Notes: a model not told the origin generated them from the sequence alone. DNA of 64,000 bases from JASHUC01 sp035523875 (GCA_035523875.1 DATKPY010000029.1:1-64000); one strand, 5' to 3'; counted from the stretch's first letter, positions 6,876-15,938 are shown. Numbers and translations: made by a program.

Positions 6876-8704
6876 GATGTGGCGACCTTCGTTGAGAGGG
6901 GTTGCGCGCCGCCGGGGGCTGCCGCGCGCGAGCCGCGCCGCGCGAGATACGCGCGCCAGCCCCCGTAGGCGGTGATGTCCTCGGCGCCGGCGAGGGCGCG
7001 CGGCTCGGCGACGAAGCCGCGCACGCTCGACCCGTCCTCGAGAATCACCGTGCCGATCGCGAGCGGTGCGGGCACCTCCGCGACGAAGCTGCCGAAGGAG
7101 GCGAGGTCGAGCTCGTACACCTCGACCAGGATCGCCCCGCCGCCCGCGCCCGAGTGCACGAGCGCCGGCTTCGGGGGCGTCTGATCGGCCATGGCGTAGA
7201 GCCGATAGACGGGCGCGGTGCGCGTGGCCCGCGCAAGGCGCGCACCGCGTGCGAGGAGCTGGTGATTGAGCGGCATGCCGGAGAGGTGGGCGCCGACGAC
7301 GGCGAGCTTCACTGTTACCGCACGCGGCTTCAAATCGAGCGGTGGCGCCTGCGGGATCGGACCAAGCCGCTCGAGGCGCTGCGCAAGCTCGAGCAGCCGG
7401 CGATCGCACCACGCCGGAGCGATGAGACTCACGCCGAATCCGGTCGCATTCGCCCGAAACCCCGCCGGCACCGCAAGCGCGGCGCAGTCGAGGAGATTGA
7501 CGAAATTGGTGTAGCGGCCGAGGCGGCTGTTGAGCAGGACGGGCTCGGCGAGCGCCTCACTCACCCGATAGATGGTCGGCGTGGTGGGCAGCAGCAGCAC
7601 ATCGATCGCCCCCCAGAGCGCCTCGGCGGCGCGCGCGTGCGCGGCGAGCGCATACTGGCCGCGGAACGCCTCGACCGCCGAGACCCCCTTGCCGGCTTGA
7701 ACGATTGCCCGCACGACCGGATGGATGGCGCCCGGCTGCGCGGCGAGGAGCGGCTCGAGGACGGCCGTGCGCTCCGCGACCCACGGGCCGGAGTAGAGCA
7801 GCTCCGCGGCGGCGAGGAGCGGGGCGATATCGATCGCGACGACTGATTCGCCCGCATCGGTGAGCCGCTGGCGCGCCGCCTCGAACAGCTGCGCCGACTC
7901 GGCATCGCCGTAGAACTCGAGCTGATCGGAGCGCGGGACGCCGAAGCGCAGCGGCGTGGCGCTCGATGCGTCCGGCTGCGGCATGTGGCGCGAATACACA
8001 TCGGCGGCATCGAAGCCGGCGAGCACCGAGTCGACGAGCGCGGCATCCTCGGCCGTGCGCGTGAACGCGCTCACGCAGTCGAGGCTGCGGCACGCCGGTA
8101 CGACACCGCGCGTGCTCCAGCGGCCGCGCGTGGGCTTCAATCCGATCAAGTTGTTGAACGCCGCCGGCACGCGGCCGGAGCCCGCGGTGTCCGTGCCGAG
8201 CGCGAGCGGCACGATGCCCGCGGCCACGACGACCGCCGACCCCGAGCTCGAGCCGCCGCTCACGTATTCGCGATCGAACACGCATCCGGTCGCACCGTGC
8301 GGGGTGCGCGTGCCCATGAGCCCGGTCGCAAACTGATCGAGATTGGTCTTGCCGATGAGAACCGCACCGGCCGCGGTGAGCTGTTGGACGACCCGCGCGG
8401 AGACCGCGGGCACGTAGGCGAACGCCGGGCACGCCGCGGTGGTCGGCAGGCCCGCGACGTCGATGTTGTCCTTGACGGCGAAGGGAACCCCGGCGAGCGG
8501 GAGCGACTCGCCCGCCGCTAGCCGCCCATCCACAGCCCGCGCGCGCTCGAGCACCCCGTCGCTCGGGCAGCGGTAGATCCACGCCTGCGGCTGCACCGCA
8601 TCGTAGTCCGCGGCGCGCGCGAGGGCGGCGCGCGCCATGGTCTCCGCGCTCGTTGCCCCGGAGGTGACTGCGGCGACGGCGCGGACGAGGGAGGGCTCGA
8701 GCAT
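6872..8704 (-). CDS. atzF: Allophanate hydrolase
   Basis: Cytoplasmic amidase-signature enzyme that hydrolyses allophanate to ammonia and CO2, the last step after the carboxylase. It has 610 residues, the usual length. The N-terminal amidase domain shows the Ser-cisSer-Lys triad: Lys78 in FAVKDN, the GGSSSGS cluster at about 150-156, and nucleophile Ser176 in GTDTAGSGR. The C-terminal domain found only in allophanate hydrolases begins near residue 465 and contains AHLSGMPLNHQL. The ATG lies 5 nt beyond the carboxylase stop, with GGGAG upstream. In guanidine assimilation the same enzyme follows the carboxyguanidine deiminase, so it fits either substrate. Confidence 0.95.
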   Translation of the reverse strand: MLEPSLVRAVAAVTSGATSAETMARAALARAADYDAVQPQAWIYRCPSDGVLERARAVDGRLAAGESLPLAGVPFAVKDNIDVAGLPTTAACPAFAYVPAVSARVVQQLTAAGAVLIGKTNLDQFATGLMGTRTPHGATGCVFDREYVSGGSSSGSAVVVAAGIVPLALGTDTAGSGRVPAAFNNLIGLKPTRGRWSTRGVVPACRSLDCVSAFTRTAEDAALVDSVLAGFDAADVYSRHMPQPDASSATPLRFGVPRSDQLEFYGDAESAQLFEAARQRLTDAGESVVAIDIAPLLAAAELLYSGPWVAERTAVLEPLLAAQPGAIHPVVRAIVQAGKGVSAVEAFRGQYALAAHARAAEALWGAIDVLLLPTTPTIYRVSEALAEPVLLNSRLGRYTNFVNLLDCAALAVPAGFRANATGFGVSLIAPAWCDRRLLELAQRLERLGPIPQAPPLDLKPRAVTVKLAVVGAHLSGMPLNHQLLARGARLARATRTAPVYRLYAMADQTPPKPALVHSGAGGGAILVEVYELDLASFGSFVAEVPAPLAIGTVILEDGSSVRGFVAEPRALAGAEDITAYGGWRAYLARRGSRAAAPGGAQPLSTKVATS

Positions 8705-8709
8705 GGCGG

Positions 8710-11700
8710 TCAGCTCCCGGTTGCCTGGCGCCGCGCGGCGGGCTCGAGAGCCACGATCGGCGCGCCGGGCGCGATGGCCTCGCGCTCGCGGATGTACACG
8801 GCGCGCACGAACCCCGCAGCCGGGCTCGGTACGCTGCACTCGGTCTTCATCGCCTCGATCGCTGCAATCACCGTGCCCTTCTCGATCCGATCGCCCGGGC
8901 GCACGTAGACCTTCCAGATATTGCCGCCCAAAGGCGCCTCGACGATCTCGCTGCCGTGGGGGATCTCGATCGTCTCTCGCACCATCGTGGTGCTCGATGA
9001 CCCATTTGGGGGCGGCAGCTCATTGGATTGTCCCCACGCCTCGCACTCCGCATCGAACGCGGCCTGCCGGCGCCGCTGGAACGCCTCGATCCCGCTCGCG
9101 TGCGTGGCGAGAAAGCGCCGGTACTCATCGAGACGGAAGACCTCGGATTCGATCTGCAGGGCGCGACGCCCGCTCGGGAACTCCCGACGCCAGGCGGTGA
9201 GCTCCTCATGCGTGACCGGGAAGAAGCGAATCTGATCGAAGAACCGGAGGAGCCAGGGCTTGCCGTCGCGGAATACCTCGGTCCGCCGGTAGCTGTTCCA
9301 CACCTGCACCGTGCGACCGAAGAGCTGGTAGCCGCCCGGACCCTCGAGTCCATAGATGCAGAGGTACGCACCGCCGATGCCGACGACGTTGGGCGGCGTC
9401 CAGGTGCGTGCCGGGTTGTACTTGGTCGTGACGAGCCGGTGGCGTGGGTCGAGCGGGATCGCAACGGGGGCACCGAGGTACACATCGCCAAGCCCCATGA
9501 CGAGGTATCTCGAGTCGAAGACGATGCGCTCCACGTCCGCGACCGAGGCGAGTCCGTTCACGCGCCGGATGAACTCGATGTTGTCCGGGCACCAGGGCGC
9601 ATCGGCGCGCACCGAGGTCATGTAGCGTGCGATGGTTTCCGCGACCGCAGGGTCGCGGTAGGAAAGCGGCAGATGGATGATGCGCGAGTCGATGCTGAAG
9701 TCCTCGAGCGTCCCCAAGCGCTCCTCGGCGCTCGCGAGCAGATCGAGCACCCGCGCCTCGCTCACGACACGGTTGTCGTAGTGCACCTGCAGCGAGCGGA
9801 TGCCCGGCGTCACATCGATCGCGCCGGGCAGCGCCGAGCGCTCGAGCTCGAGCATCAGCGCGTGCACCCGCAGCCGCAGCTCCAGATCGAGCACGAGGTC
9901 GCCGTACTCGACGAGCAGATGGCAGTCGCCCTGGCGGCGGTAGAGCACGCGGGGACAGGCACCGCGCGCCTCGATCGAGCCCAGAATCGCGCTCGCGGTT
10001 GCGAGCCCGCGTGGCGCAGCGGCGCGGCCGCGCCGTGCGGTGGAGCGCAACCGCGTCGCAAGCGCTTCGTTCGCGCGCTGCGCCTCGCGCGCGGCCCCGG
10101 GTTGCACGCATTCGAAGCGCACCGCGTCCCCGGGGGCGAGCTGGCCGAGCTTCCACAGGTCGGCACGGATCGTGACGAACGGGCAGACGAATCCGCCGAG
10201 GGAAGGTCCGTCGGGACCGAGCACGATCGGCATGTCGCCGGTGAAGTCGACGGCGCCCACCGCGTAAGCGTTGTCGTGGATGTTGGACGGATGGAGCCCG
10301 GCCTCCCCGCCGTCGCGACGCGCCCACTTCGGCCGGGGGCCGATCAAGCGCACGCCGGTGCGGTTGGAGTTGTAGTGCACGCGCCAGACTGTCGCGAGGA
10401 AGGTCTCGATATCCTGCTGAGTGAAGAAGTCCGGCGCACCGTGCGGGCCGTAGAGCACGCGCAGCGTCCACTCGCGCGCGATCGGCGGCCGCCGCGAGCC
10501 GGGAAGCGGCGGGGCGATCCCGCCCGTCGCGGATGCGCCGAGGTGCAGCACATCGCCCGCGGCGAGGTTCCGGCCCGCGTGTCCGCCGAATCCCCCCAAC
10601 GTGAAGGTCGCGCGGCTGCCGAGGTAGGCCGGCACGTCGAGCCCGCCGCGGAAGAGCACGTACCCGCGCAGCCCCGCGCCCTGCACGCGCCCGAGACGCA
10701 GCGTCTGACCGGTTGCGACCTCGAACGGCGCATAGAGCGGGGCCGCCGTGTCCTCGAGGGTCGCGTTACTCTGCGCTCCGGTCAGACACACGGTCGCAGC
10801 ACGGCGGAACTCGAGCGTCGGTCCGATGGCGGTCCACTCGAGCCCGGCGGCACGCTCGGGATTGCCGAGCATCCGGTTGCCGAGCCGGAATGCGAGGCTG
10901 TCCATGGGGCCGGAAGGCGGTACGCCCACGCTCCAGTAACCTTCGCGCCCCGGATAATCCTGCACGGTCGTCGCGAGACCGCCGCTCACGACGCGCACCA
11001 CCGGGGGTGCGTAGGGCACGGCTGCGAGCGCCTGGGTCGAGACCTCCGCGCGCACAAACATCTCGCTCGCGGCAACCTCGCGCAGCCACGGGAGATTCGT
11101 CTCGAGCCCCGCGAGCTGCGTCGCGCCGAGTGCACGCTGCAGCGCGCGCACCGCGCTCGCGCGGTCGGGCGCGGCGACGATGAGCTTCGCGATGAGTGGA
11201 TCGTAGTGCGTGCTCACCTCGGAGCCGTCCTCGACCGAGCTCTCGATGCGTGCGCCGGGCGGGAATTCGACGTGCGTGAGCGTGCCGCTCGAGGGGCGGA
11301 AGTCCTGAGCGGGGTCCTCGGCGTAGAGACGGGCCTGGATCGCCGCACCGCGCGCGTGGCGGAGGTACGCTCCGGGCTCGAGCCACGGCTCGAGGAACGC
11401 GTGCTCGCCCGCCGCGCAGCGGATCATCCACTCGACGAGGTCGATGCCCGTGACTTCCTCGGTCACGCCGTGCTCGACCTGCAGGCGTGTGTTCACCTCG
11501 AGAAAGAAGAACTCATCGCGCTCGGCGTCGTAGAGGAACTCCACGGTCCCCGCCGAGCGGTAGCGGACAGCGGCCGCGAGCCGCACGGCACACTCGCTGA
11601 GGCGCGAGCGGGCGCTCGCGGGCAGGCCGGGCGCCGGGGTCTCCTCGATCACTTTCTGGTTGCGACGCTGCAGCGAACAGTCGCGCTCGCCCAGGGGCAC

Positions 11701-12360
11701 GATGCGCCCCGAGCCGTCGCCGAAGATCTGCACCTCGATGTGGCGCGCGCACGCGATGAACCGCTCGAGATACACGCCCGACTCGGCGAAATGGCTCGCC
11801 GCGAGGCGCGCCACCAGCGGAAACGACTCCTCGAGCTGCGCGCCGTCGCCGCAGACGCGCAGGCCGATCCCGCCGCCGCCCGCGGTCGCCTTGAGCATGA
11901 GCGGGAAGCCCAAGCGCGCGGCCGCGGCGAGCGCCGCCGGCAGGTCGGCGAGGATGCCCGTTCCGGGCAGGAGCGGTACCCCGGCGCTGCGCGCGAGCTC
12001 GCGTGCCGTGTGCTTGAGACCGAACGCGTGAATCTGCGCGGCGGTGGGGCCGATGAAGGCGATGCCTGCCGCGGCGCAGCGCTCGGCGAACTGAGCGTTC
12101 TCGCTCAGGAAGCCGTAGCCGGGGTGGATCGCCTGCGCTCCGGTCGCACGCGCCGCGGCGATGATGGCCGCCGCATCGAGGTAGCTGGCTGCGGCGGCTC
12201 CCTCCCCGATGCACACGGCCTCGTCGGCGTCGCGCACATGGAGCGAACCGGCGTCCGCCTCGGAGTACACGGCGACCGAGCCGATGCCGAGCCGCTTGAG
12301 CGTGCGGGCGATTCGTCGCGCGATCGCGCCCCGGTTGGCGATCAGGACCCGGGTGAACAC
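8710..12360 (-). CDS. Urea carboxylase / guanidine carboxylase (biotin-dependent)
   Basis: ATP- and biotin-dependent carboxylase of 1216 residues that makes allophanate from urea or carboxyguanidine from guanidine. Order of domains: biotin carboxylase (1 to about 445, with ATP-grasp KATAGGGGIGLR and EVNTRLQVEHGVTE), the two carboxyltransferase halves related to KipA (about 455-745) and KipI (about 790-1060), and a C-terminal biotinyl domain with the acceptor Lys1172 in EAMKTE. It starts at GTG with a 19-nt overlap with the upstream gene. Many proteins annotated as urea carboxylase are guanidine carboxylases. The two associated DUF1989 proteins and the guanidine riboswitch favour guanidine here. 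The discriminating active-site residue (Asn/Asp at K. lactis position 1330) should fall around 655-720, but I did not align it. Confidence 0.95.
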   Translation of the reverse strand: MFTRVLIANRGAIARRIARTLKRLGIGSVAVYSEADAGSLHVRDADEAVCIGEGAAAASYLDAAAIIAAARATGAQAIHPGYGFLSENAQFAERCAAAGIAFIGPTAAQIHAFGLKHTARELARSAGVPLLPGTGILADLPAALAAAARLGFPLMLKATAGGGGIGLRVCGDGAQLEESFPLVARLAASHFAESGVYLERFIACARHIEVQIFGDGSGRIVPLGERDCSLQRRNQKVIEETPAPGLPASARSRLSECAVRLAAAVRYRSAGTVEFLYDAERDEFFFLEVNTRLQVEHGVTEEVTGIDLVEWMIRCAAGEHAFLEPWLEPGAYLRHARGAAIQARLYAEDPAQDFRPSSGTLTHVEFPPGARIESSVEDGSEVSTHYDPLIAKLIVAAPDRASAVRALQRALGATQLAGLETNLPWLREVAASEMFVRAEVSTQALAAVPYAPPVVRVVSGGLATTVQDYPGREGYWSVGVPPSGPMDSLAFRLGNRMLGNPERAAGLEWTAIGPTLEFRRAATVCLTGAQSNATLEDTAAPLYAPFEVATGQTLRLGRVQGAGLRGYVLFRGGLDVPAYLGSRATFTLGGFGGHAGRNLAAGDVLHLGASATGGIAPPLPGSRRPPIAREWTLRVLYGPHGAPDFFTQQDIETFLATVWRVHYNSNRTGVRLIGPRPKWARRDGGEAGLHPSNIHDNAYAVGAVDFTGDMPIVLGPDGPSLGGFVCPFVTIRADLWKLGQLAPGDAVRFECVQPGAAREAQRANEALATRLRSTARRGRAAAPRGLATASAILGSIEARGACPRVLYRRQGDCHLLVEYGDLVLDLELRLRVHALMLELERSALPGAIDVTPGIRSLQVHYDNRVVSEARVLDLLASAEERLGTLEDFSIDSRIIHLPLSYRDPAVAETIARYMTSVRADAPWCPDNIEFIRRVNGLASVADVERIVFDSRYLVMGLGDVYLGAPVAIPLDPRHRLVTTKYNPARTWTPPNVVGIGGAYLCIYGLEGPGGYQLFGRTVQVWNSYRRTEVFRDGKPWLLRFFDQIRFFPVTHEELTAWRREFPSGRRALQIESEVFRLDEYRRFLATHASGIEAFQRRRQAAFDAECEAWGQSNELPPPNGSSSTTMVRETIEIPHGSEIVEAPLGGNIWKVYVRPGDRIEKGTVIAAIEAMKTECSVPSPAAGFVRAVYIREREAIAPGAPIVALEPAARRQATGS

Positions 12361-12986
12361 GCGATGATGACTCGAAGCGGCGTCGGATTGAACGCGTTGC
12401 AGGGATTGTTGATCTGCGGGCAGTTGGAGATCACCGCGGTGAGATCCATCTCGGCGAGCAGGTCGACGTAGAGCCCGGGGGCGGAGATCCCATCGACGAT
12501 GCCGAGCGTGCCATCCGCCTCGACCGGAACGTTCATGAACCAGTTGATATTCGACACCATGTCGCGCTTGCCGCGGCCGTGGCGCGAATTCGCATGGAGG
12601 AAATTCTCCACGCAGGCGTGATGGGACTTGGTGTGATGCCCGTAGCGCAGCGTGTTGCTCTCGCAGCTGCAGGCACCGCCAATCGTGTCGTGACGGGCGA
12701 CCGGCGTCGCGATGACGCGCGCCATGGGTCGCCCCTCGTTCGAGTAGAGCATCGAGCCGGCGCGCAGATAGATGCCCGCCTGCGCGGCGATAGTGTCCTG
12801 CGCACTGTAGCGCTCGGCATCGTCGCCGAGTGCGTAGAGCAGAAAATCCGCCGACTGGTTGCCCTCGAGGTCGATGATGCGCAGCGTCTCGCCCCGGCGC
12901 ACGAGGTGATCCCAGGGCGCGCGCGCCGGAACGATCTCATCGATGAGGATGCGGCCGGGCAGACTCGAGAGTGCAGGGTCGTTCAT
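12342..12986 (-). CDS. Urea carboxylase-associated protein (DUF1989), putative carboxyguanidine deiminase subunit
   Basis: Protein of 214 residues of the DUF1989 family that accompanies urea-carboxylase genes. Such pairs were shown to be carboxyguanidine deiminases (CgdA/CgdB) that convert carboxyguanidine into allophanate. Conserved segments visible are LEGNQSADFLLY, AGSMLYSNEGRPM, GGACSCESNTLRYG and ISNCPQINNPCN, whose Cys, His and Asn residues form the conserved metal/active site region. The start at Met (12986) removes an unlikely basic extension; no strong SD is visible. The upstream gap to its paralogue is 57 bp. This one resembles the first member of the pair, but which of A or B it is remains unsure. 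Confidence 0.87.
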   Translation of the reverse strand: MNDPALSSLPGRILIDEIVPARAPWDHLVRRGETLRIIDLEGNQSADFLLYALGDDAERYSAQDTIAAQAGIYLRAGSMLYSNEGRPMARVIATPVARHDTIGGACSCESNTLRYGHHTKSHHACVENFLHANSRHGRGKRDMVSNINWFMNVPVEADGTLGIVDGISAPGLYVDLLAEMDLTAVISNCPQINNPCNAFNPTPLRVIIACSPGS

Positions 12987-13043
12987 CGCGGTCGTTCTCG
13001 ATCGTAGCTTGAGTGGGCGCGGAGGTGTTCGCGGCATGCCCGT

Positions 13044-13874
13044 TCAGCGCCGGAAGTACTCCTCGACATTGAGATAGGCGCGCAGCGCCTCGGGCGTCGC
13101 GTTGCGGATCGCGTCGTCCTCCGCCGTGACGGATCCACGCCACGCGCTCGCGCGCACGGGCGTGACGCTGTAGTGCGCGCGCGGATCGAGCACGTGCGGA
13201 CAGTTGGCGAGCACGACGATCACGTCCATCTCGGCGCGCAGCACGAGTGAGCGCCCGGGAGGGAAGGGGCCATGGTCGAGCTCGGTCGCGCCGTTTGCGG
13301 CGATGCGCACGCCCTTGAACCAGTTGATGCAGGGGTGCACGTCCTTGCGCCCGAGGCCGAATTTGGCGGCGCCCAGCACCAGCCGATCGCGCGCGTTCGG
13401 CTGTGCGCTCCAGTTGGCGCCGTTGCCGTATTTGCGGGCGTTGCTCGCCTCGTTGGAGGCGCCGCAGAACACATCGTGCGTGCCGGCGCGATCCTCGAGG
13501 ATGCTCATGAGCACGCGGCCCATGTCCGAAAGCAGCAGCCTGCCGGCGCAGAGATACGCGTTCCACTGCACTTTGATGGTGTCGGCGACGTTGAGCCGCT
13601 CGACCGGACGCTCGGCGTTGAAGACGAGCATCGAGACGCACGCATCGCCGTGACGGTCCTCGAGCCGCAGGCGTGCGCCGCGCTTGAGCTCTTTCGCACC
13701 GTACCCGCCACCCGCGAGCGTCTCCTCCCACAGCATCTGCGCCGGTGCAACCCCCGGGGGCGGCTCGGCCACCGCTGTCGCCGGCACGGTGGGCATCGCC
13801 TCCACGCGAGTGCCGCCCATGGCGCGCGCATGCGCCTGGGCGGCGCGCGGATCGGCGGTGTCCGGTGCGCTCAC
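13044..13874 (-). CDS. Urea carboxylase-associated protein (DUF1989), second carboxyguanidine deiminase subunit
   Basis: Paralogue of the downstream gene, 276 residues. Family signatures are LWEETLAGGGYGAKELKRG, ERLNVADTIKVQWNAYL, DVFCGASNEASNARKYG, HPCINWFKGV and LANCPHVLDPR. It probably forms a hetero-oligomer with its paralogue and acts between guanidine carboxylase and allophanate hydrolase. The GTG start overlaps the stop of the NikR-like regulator (GTGA) and has GGAG 6 nt upstream. The first about 45 residues are low-complexity and poorly conserved, so translation could also begin slightly downstream. Confidence 0.87.
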   Translation of the reverse strand: MSAPDTADPRAAQAHARAMGGTRVEAMPTVPATAVAEPPPGVAPAQMLWEETLAGGGYGAKELKRGARLRLEDRHGDACVSMLVFNAERPVERLNVADTIKVQWNAYLCAGRLLLSDMGRVLMSILEDRAGTHDVFCGASNEASNARKYGNGANWSAQPNARDRLVLGAAKFGLGRKDVHPCINWFKGVRIAANGATELDHGPFPPGRSLVLRAEMDVIVVLANCPHVLDPRAHYSVTPVRASAWRGSVTAEDDAIRNATPEALRAYLNVEEYFRR

Positions 13875-14350
13875 GGGGAGCTCCGCCGCGACGGTGCGCT
13901 CGGTGCGCTCAGCTCGGCCGCGCCGTGCGAGTGCAGCGGCGGCAGGAGCGCCGTGGTCGTCACGAGCTTCAGCTGCTGCACGCCGCGCACCTTGCGCAGC
14001 GCATCGCACAGTGCCTGCAGGCGCTGCGAGGGACCCTGCACGAGCAGCACCTCGAGGGACTGATCGGACTCGAGCAGCACGTGCTGCGAGGAGATCACCT
14101 CGGTCACGAAGGCGGACTGGATCTGCGCCAGGGCCTGACGGACCCGACCGCTCTCGGCCCGGTAGATGAGCGTGATGGTGCCCGCGAGGACCGCATCCGC
14201 GAGCCCCTCGCTGTGCTCCGCGAGGGCGTGGCGGATGAGCTCGGCGATCATCTGTGATCGGCTGGGGAGCTCGCGCTCGCGCACCATCTCGTCGAGCTCG
14301 GCGAGCAACTCGCTCGGCAGGCTCACGCTCAGACGCGCGAGCTCGTGCAC
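13871..14350 (-). CDS. NikR-like ribbon-helix-helix regulator lacking most nickel ligands
   Basis: DNA-binding regulator of about 159 residues. The N-terminal ribbon-helix-helix (ARLSVSLPSELLAELDEM) is followed by an ACT-like NikR C-terminal domain. Aligned by eye with E. coli NikR, His87 is kept (in SSQHV) but His76, His89 and Cys95 correspond to Ser, Leu and Ser, so classical square-planar nickel binding looks lost and another effector is likely. It is the first gene of the guanidine/urea carboxylase operon, translationally coupled to the next gene, and its own promoter carries a palindrome, suggesting autoregulation. The start is uncertain: GTG 14350 or GTG 14365. Reading upstream to a TTG at 14425 would run through the promoter itself. 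Confidence 0.8.
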   Translation of the reverse strand: MHELARLSVSLPSELLAELDEMVRERELPSRSQMIAELIRHALAEHSEGLADAVLAGTITLIYRAESGRVRQALAQIQSAFVTEVISSQHVLLESDQSLEVLLVQGPSQRLQALCDALRKVRGVQQLKLVTTTALLPPLHSHGAAELSAPSAPSRRSSP

Positions 14351-14376
14351 ATTCGCTTCCCTCACGCCTCCTCCGT

Positions 14377-14402
14377 TATTACCAATTTCGATATTAGTAA
14401 TA
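14377..14402. promoter_or_regulatory. 26-bp AT-rich palindrome, candidate operator of the NikR-like regulator
   Basis: Near-perfect dyad, arms TATTACCAAT and ATTAGTAATA around TTCGAT, with only two mismatched pairs across 26 bp. It is strikingly AT-rich against a GC-rich background and overlaps the -10 element and probable start of the promoter described next. It is most simply the binding site of the RHH regulator encoded immediately downstream, acting as autorepressor of the carboxylase operon. Its sequence does not resemble the known NikR operator. Confidence 0.7.
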
Positions 14403-14425
14403 CTGATCGCCGGACAGCCTGTCAA
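14397..14425 (-). promoter_or_regulatory. Sigma-70 promoter of the carboxylase operon
   Basis: Minus strand -35 TTGACA (14420-14425) and -10 TATTAC (14397-14402) with an ideal 17-bp spacer. The predicted start near 14390 gives a leader of about 40 nt to the GTG at 14350. The palindrome covers the -10 and start region, the classical layout for repression. Confidence 0.7.
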
Positions 14426-14468
14426 GCGCCGCGCGCGCGACCGCGCGCGGCGGGCGAGGGAGCGAAAA

Positions 14469-15938
14469 TCACATCGGCGCCGGACCCTTGAGCTCGAGAC
14501 GGAACCCCGGCTTGTCGAGCACGAATTCCGCGGCCGCCGGCCGGCGCGTGAGCGCGCCCAAGAGCTTGAGCAACGGGCGCGCGTCGGGGTTGTAGCGATG
14601 CGCGGCAGGCACCGCCGTCCGCATCGCGTTCACCTGCTCGGCGGGCATCACCGCGCGCAACAGGAATTCCTCGTCGCTCAAGGAGGCGGGGAAGCGGCGG
14701 CGCAGCTCCGCGAGGGCGGGCGGAGGGGGTTCGGCGAGGAGCTCGCGGGCGCGCGGCCGGTCGAGGATGCGCTGCTTCACCTCGGGGTCGACCGGGGCGG
14801 TGGGGTGGCCGAAGCGGCCGATCACGTAGCGGATCACTTGATCGGGCACATTGCCGTAGCGCTCCTCGCCGATGACGTTGAACAGCGCCTGCGTGCAGAC
14901 GATCTGCGGGAACGGGGTGACCATGATCGGGAAGCCGAGCTCCGCGCGCACGCGAATCGTCTCCTCGATCACCGCGGGCAGGCGGGCCTCGAGCTTGAGC
15001 TCCGCGAGCTGGCGCCGCGTGGTCGTGATCGCGCCACCCGGAAGCTGATGGCGCAGATACGCGGCGTCGTACTCCTGCGGCGTCCCGGCCGCCAGCCCCT
15101 CGGCGCTCGCGAGCCGTGAGAAATAATCGGTGGCGCGCGCGAGCAGGCGCTCGTCGATCGCAACGGTGTGCCCATGCTCGCGGAGGTTTGCGACGACGCG
15201 CAGAGCCGCGGGGAGCGAGGTGCCGTTCGCCAGGGGGCCCAAGGCGACGTGCAGCACCTCGACGCCGAGCTCGGCCGCCGCCATGTAGGTGAGCGGCGCG
15301 AGTCCGATCGTGCAGTGGGAGTGCAGCTCGAGCGGTTTTCCGGCAAGGCGCGCGCGCACCGCCGGGATGAGCGTGCGCGCACGCTCGGGCGTGAGGAGCC
15401 CGGTCGGATCTTTGATGTAAAGCCGGGTCACATCCGCCGAAGCGGCGAGCGCGGCGGCGAGATTCGCGTAGAGCTGATCGTCGTGCACGCGGCTCACCGT
15501 GTAGGTGAGGCCTGCGAGCACCTCCCCGCCGGCCGCGCGGATGATCCGCGCCGCATCGAGCAGCGCCGGCAGATCGTGCATCGGATCGATGAGGGCGAAA
15601 CGGCGGATGCCGTTCTCCACCAGACAGCGGTAGACGAGCTGCATGAACTCCCGGCTCGAGGTCTCCCAGGAGATGAAGCGGAAGCCCGTGGTGATGAACT
15701 GCAGCGGCGTGTCCGGCGCCGCCGCGCGCATCGCGCGGATGAGCGCCCAGGGATCCTCGCGGTGCACGCGCACCGCGACGCCCATGTGCGTGCTCGAGGT
15801 GAAGTCGATCGCGTGGAGCCCCATGCGATCGAGGACGGGCGCGATCTCGAGGATCTGCGCCGTGCGCAGCCCCGTCGCCCCCCAGATGCTCTGGTTGCCG
15901 TCGCGAATCGATACGTCGACGAGCTTCAGATGCGCCAT
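14469..15938 (-). CDS. PYC/OADA-type carboxyltransferase without biotinyl domain
   Basis: HMG-lyase-like TIM-barrel protein of 489 residues related to the alpha subunit of oxaloacetate decarboxylase and pyruvate carboxylase. The metal and catalytic motifs are present: VSIRDGNQS near the N-terminus, the catalytic Lys in LYIKDPTGLL and the zinc-binding HSH in LELHSHCTIGLAP. The PYC_OADA conserved domain follows, but the chain ends in ELKGPAPM with no MKM-type biotinyl domain, and no biotinyl or gamma/beta membrane subunit is nearby. It is divergent from a citryl-CoA-lyase-like gene, suggesting a role on oxaloacetate or a related 2-oxo acid. Without biotin it may act as a simple decarboxylase or aldolase-type lyase; this is inference. 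Confidence 0.82.
   Translation of the reverse strand: MAHLKLVDVSIRDGNQSIWGATGLRTAQILEIAPVLDRMGLHAIDFTSSTHMGVAVRVHREDPWALIRAMRAAAPDTPLQFITTGFRFISWETSSREFMQLVYRCLVENGIRRFALIDPMHDLPALLDAARIIRAAGGEVLAGLTYTVSRVHDDQLYANLAAALAASADVTRLYIKDPTGLLTPERARTLIPAVRARLAGKPLELHSHCTIGLAPLTYMAAAELGVEVLHVALGPLANGTSLPAALRVVANLREHGHTVAIDERLLARATDYFSRLASAEGLAAGTPQEYDAAYLRHQLPGGAITTTRRQLAELKLEARLPAVIEETIRVRAELGFPIMVTPFPQIVCTQALFNVIGEERYGNVPDQVIRYVIGRFGHPTAPVDPEVKQRILDRPRARELLAEPPPPALAELRRRFPASLSDEEFLLRAVMPAEQVNAMRTAVPAAHRYNPDARPLLKLLGALTRRPAAAEFVLDKPGFRLELKGPAPM

Noticed and set aside
9028..12471. Very long plus-strand open frame (over 1100 codons) opposite the carboxylase gene
   Set aside because: Composition is Arg/Gly/Ala/Glu-rich without any domain, and the minus strand encodes an unmistakable urea carboxylase. 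Long antisense frames are expected in GC-rich coding DNA.
14351..14425. Upstream TTG start for the NikR-like gene
   Set aside because: That TTG is the first triplet of the -35 element TTGACA, and the stretch contains the promoter and palindrome.
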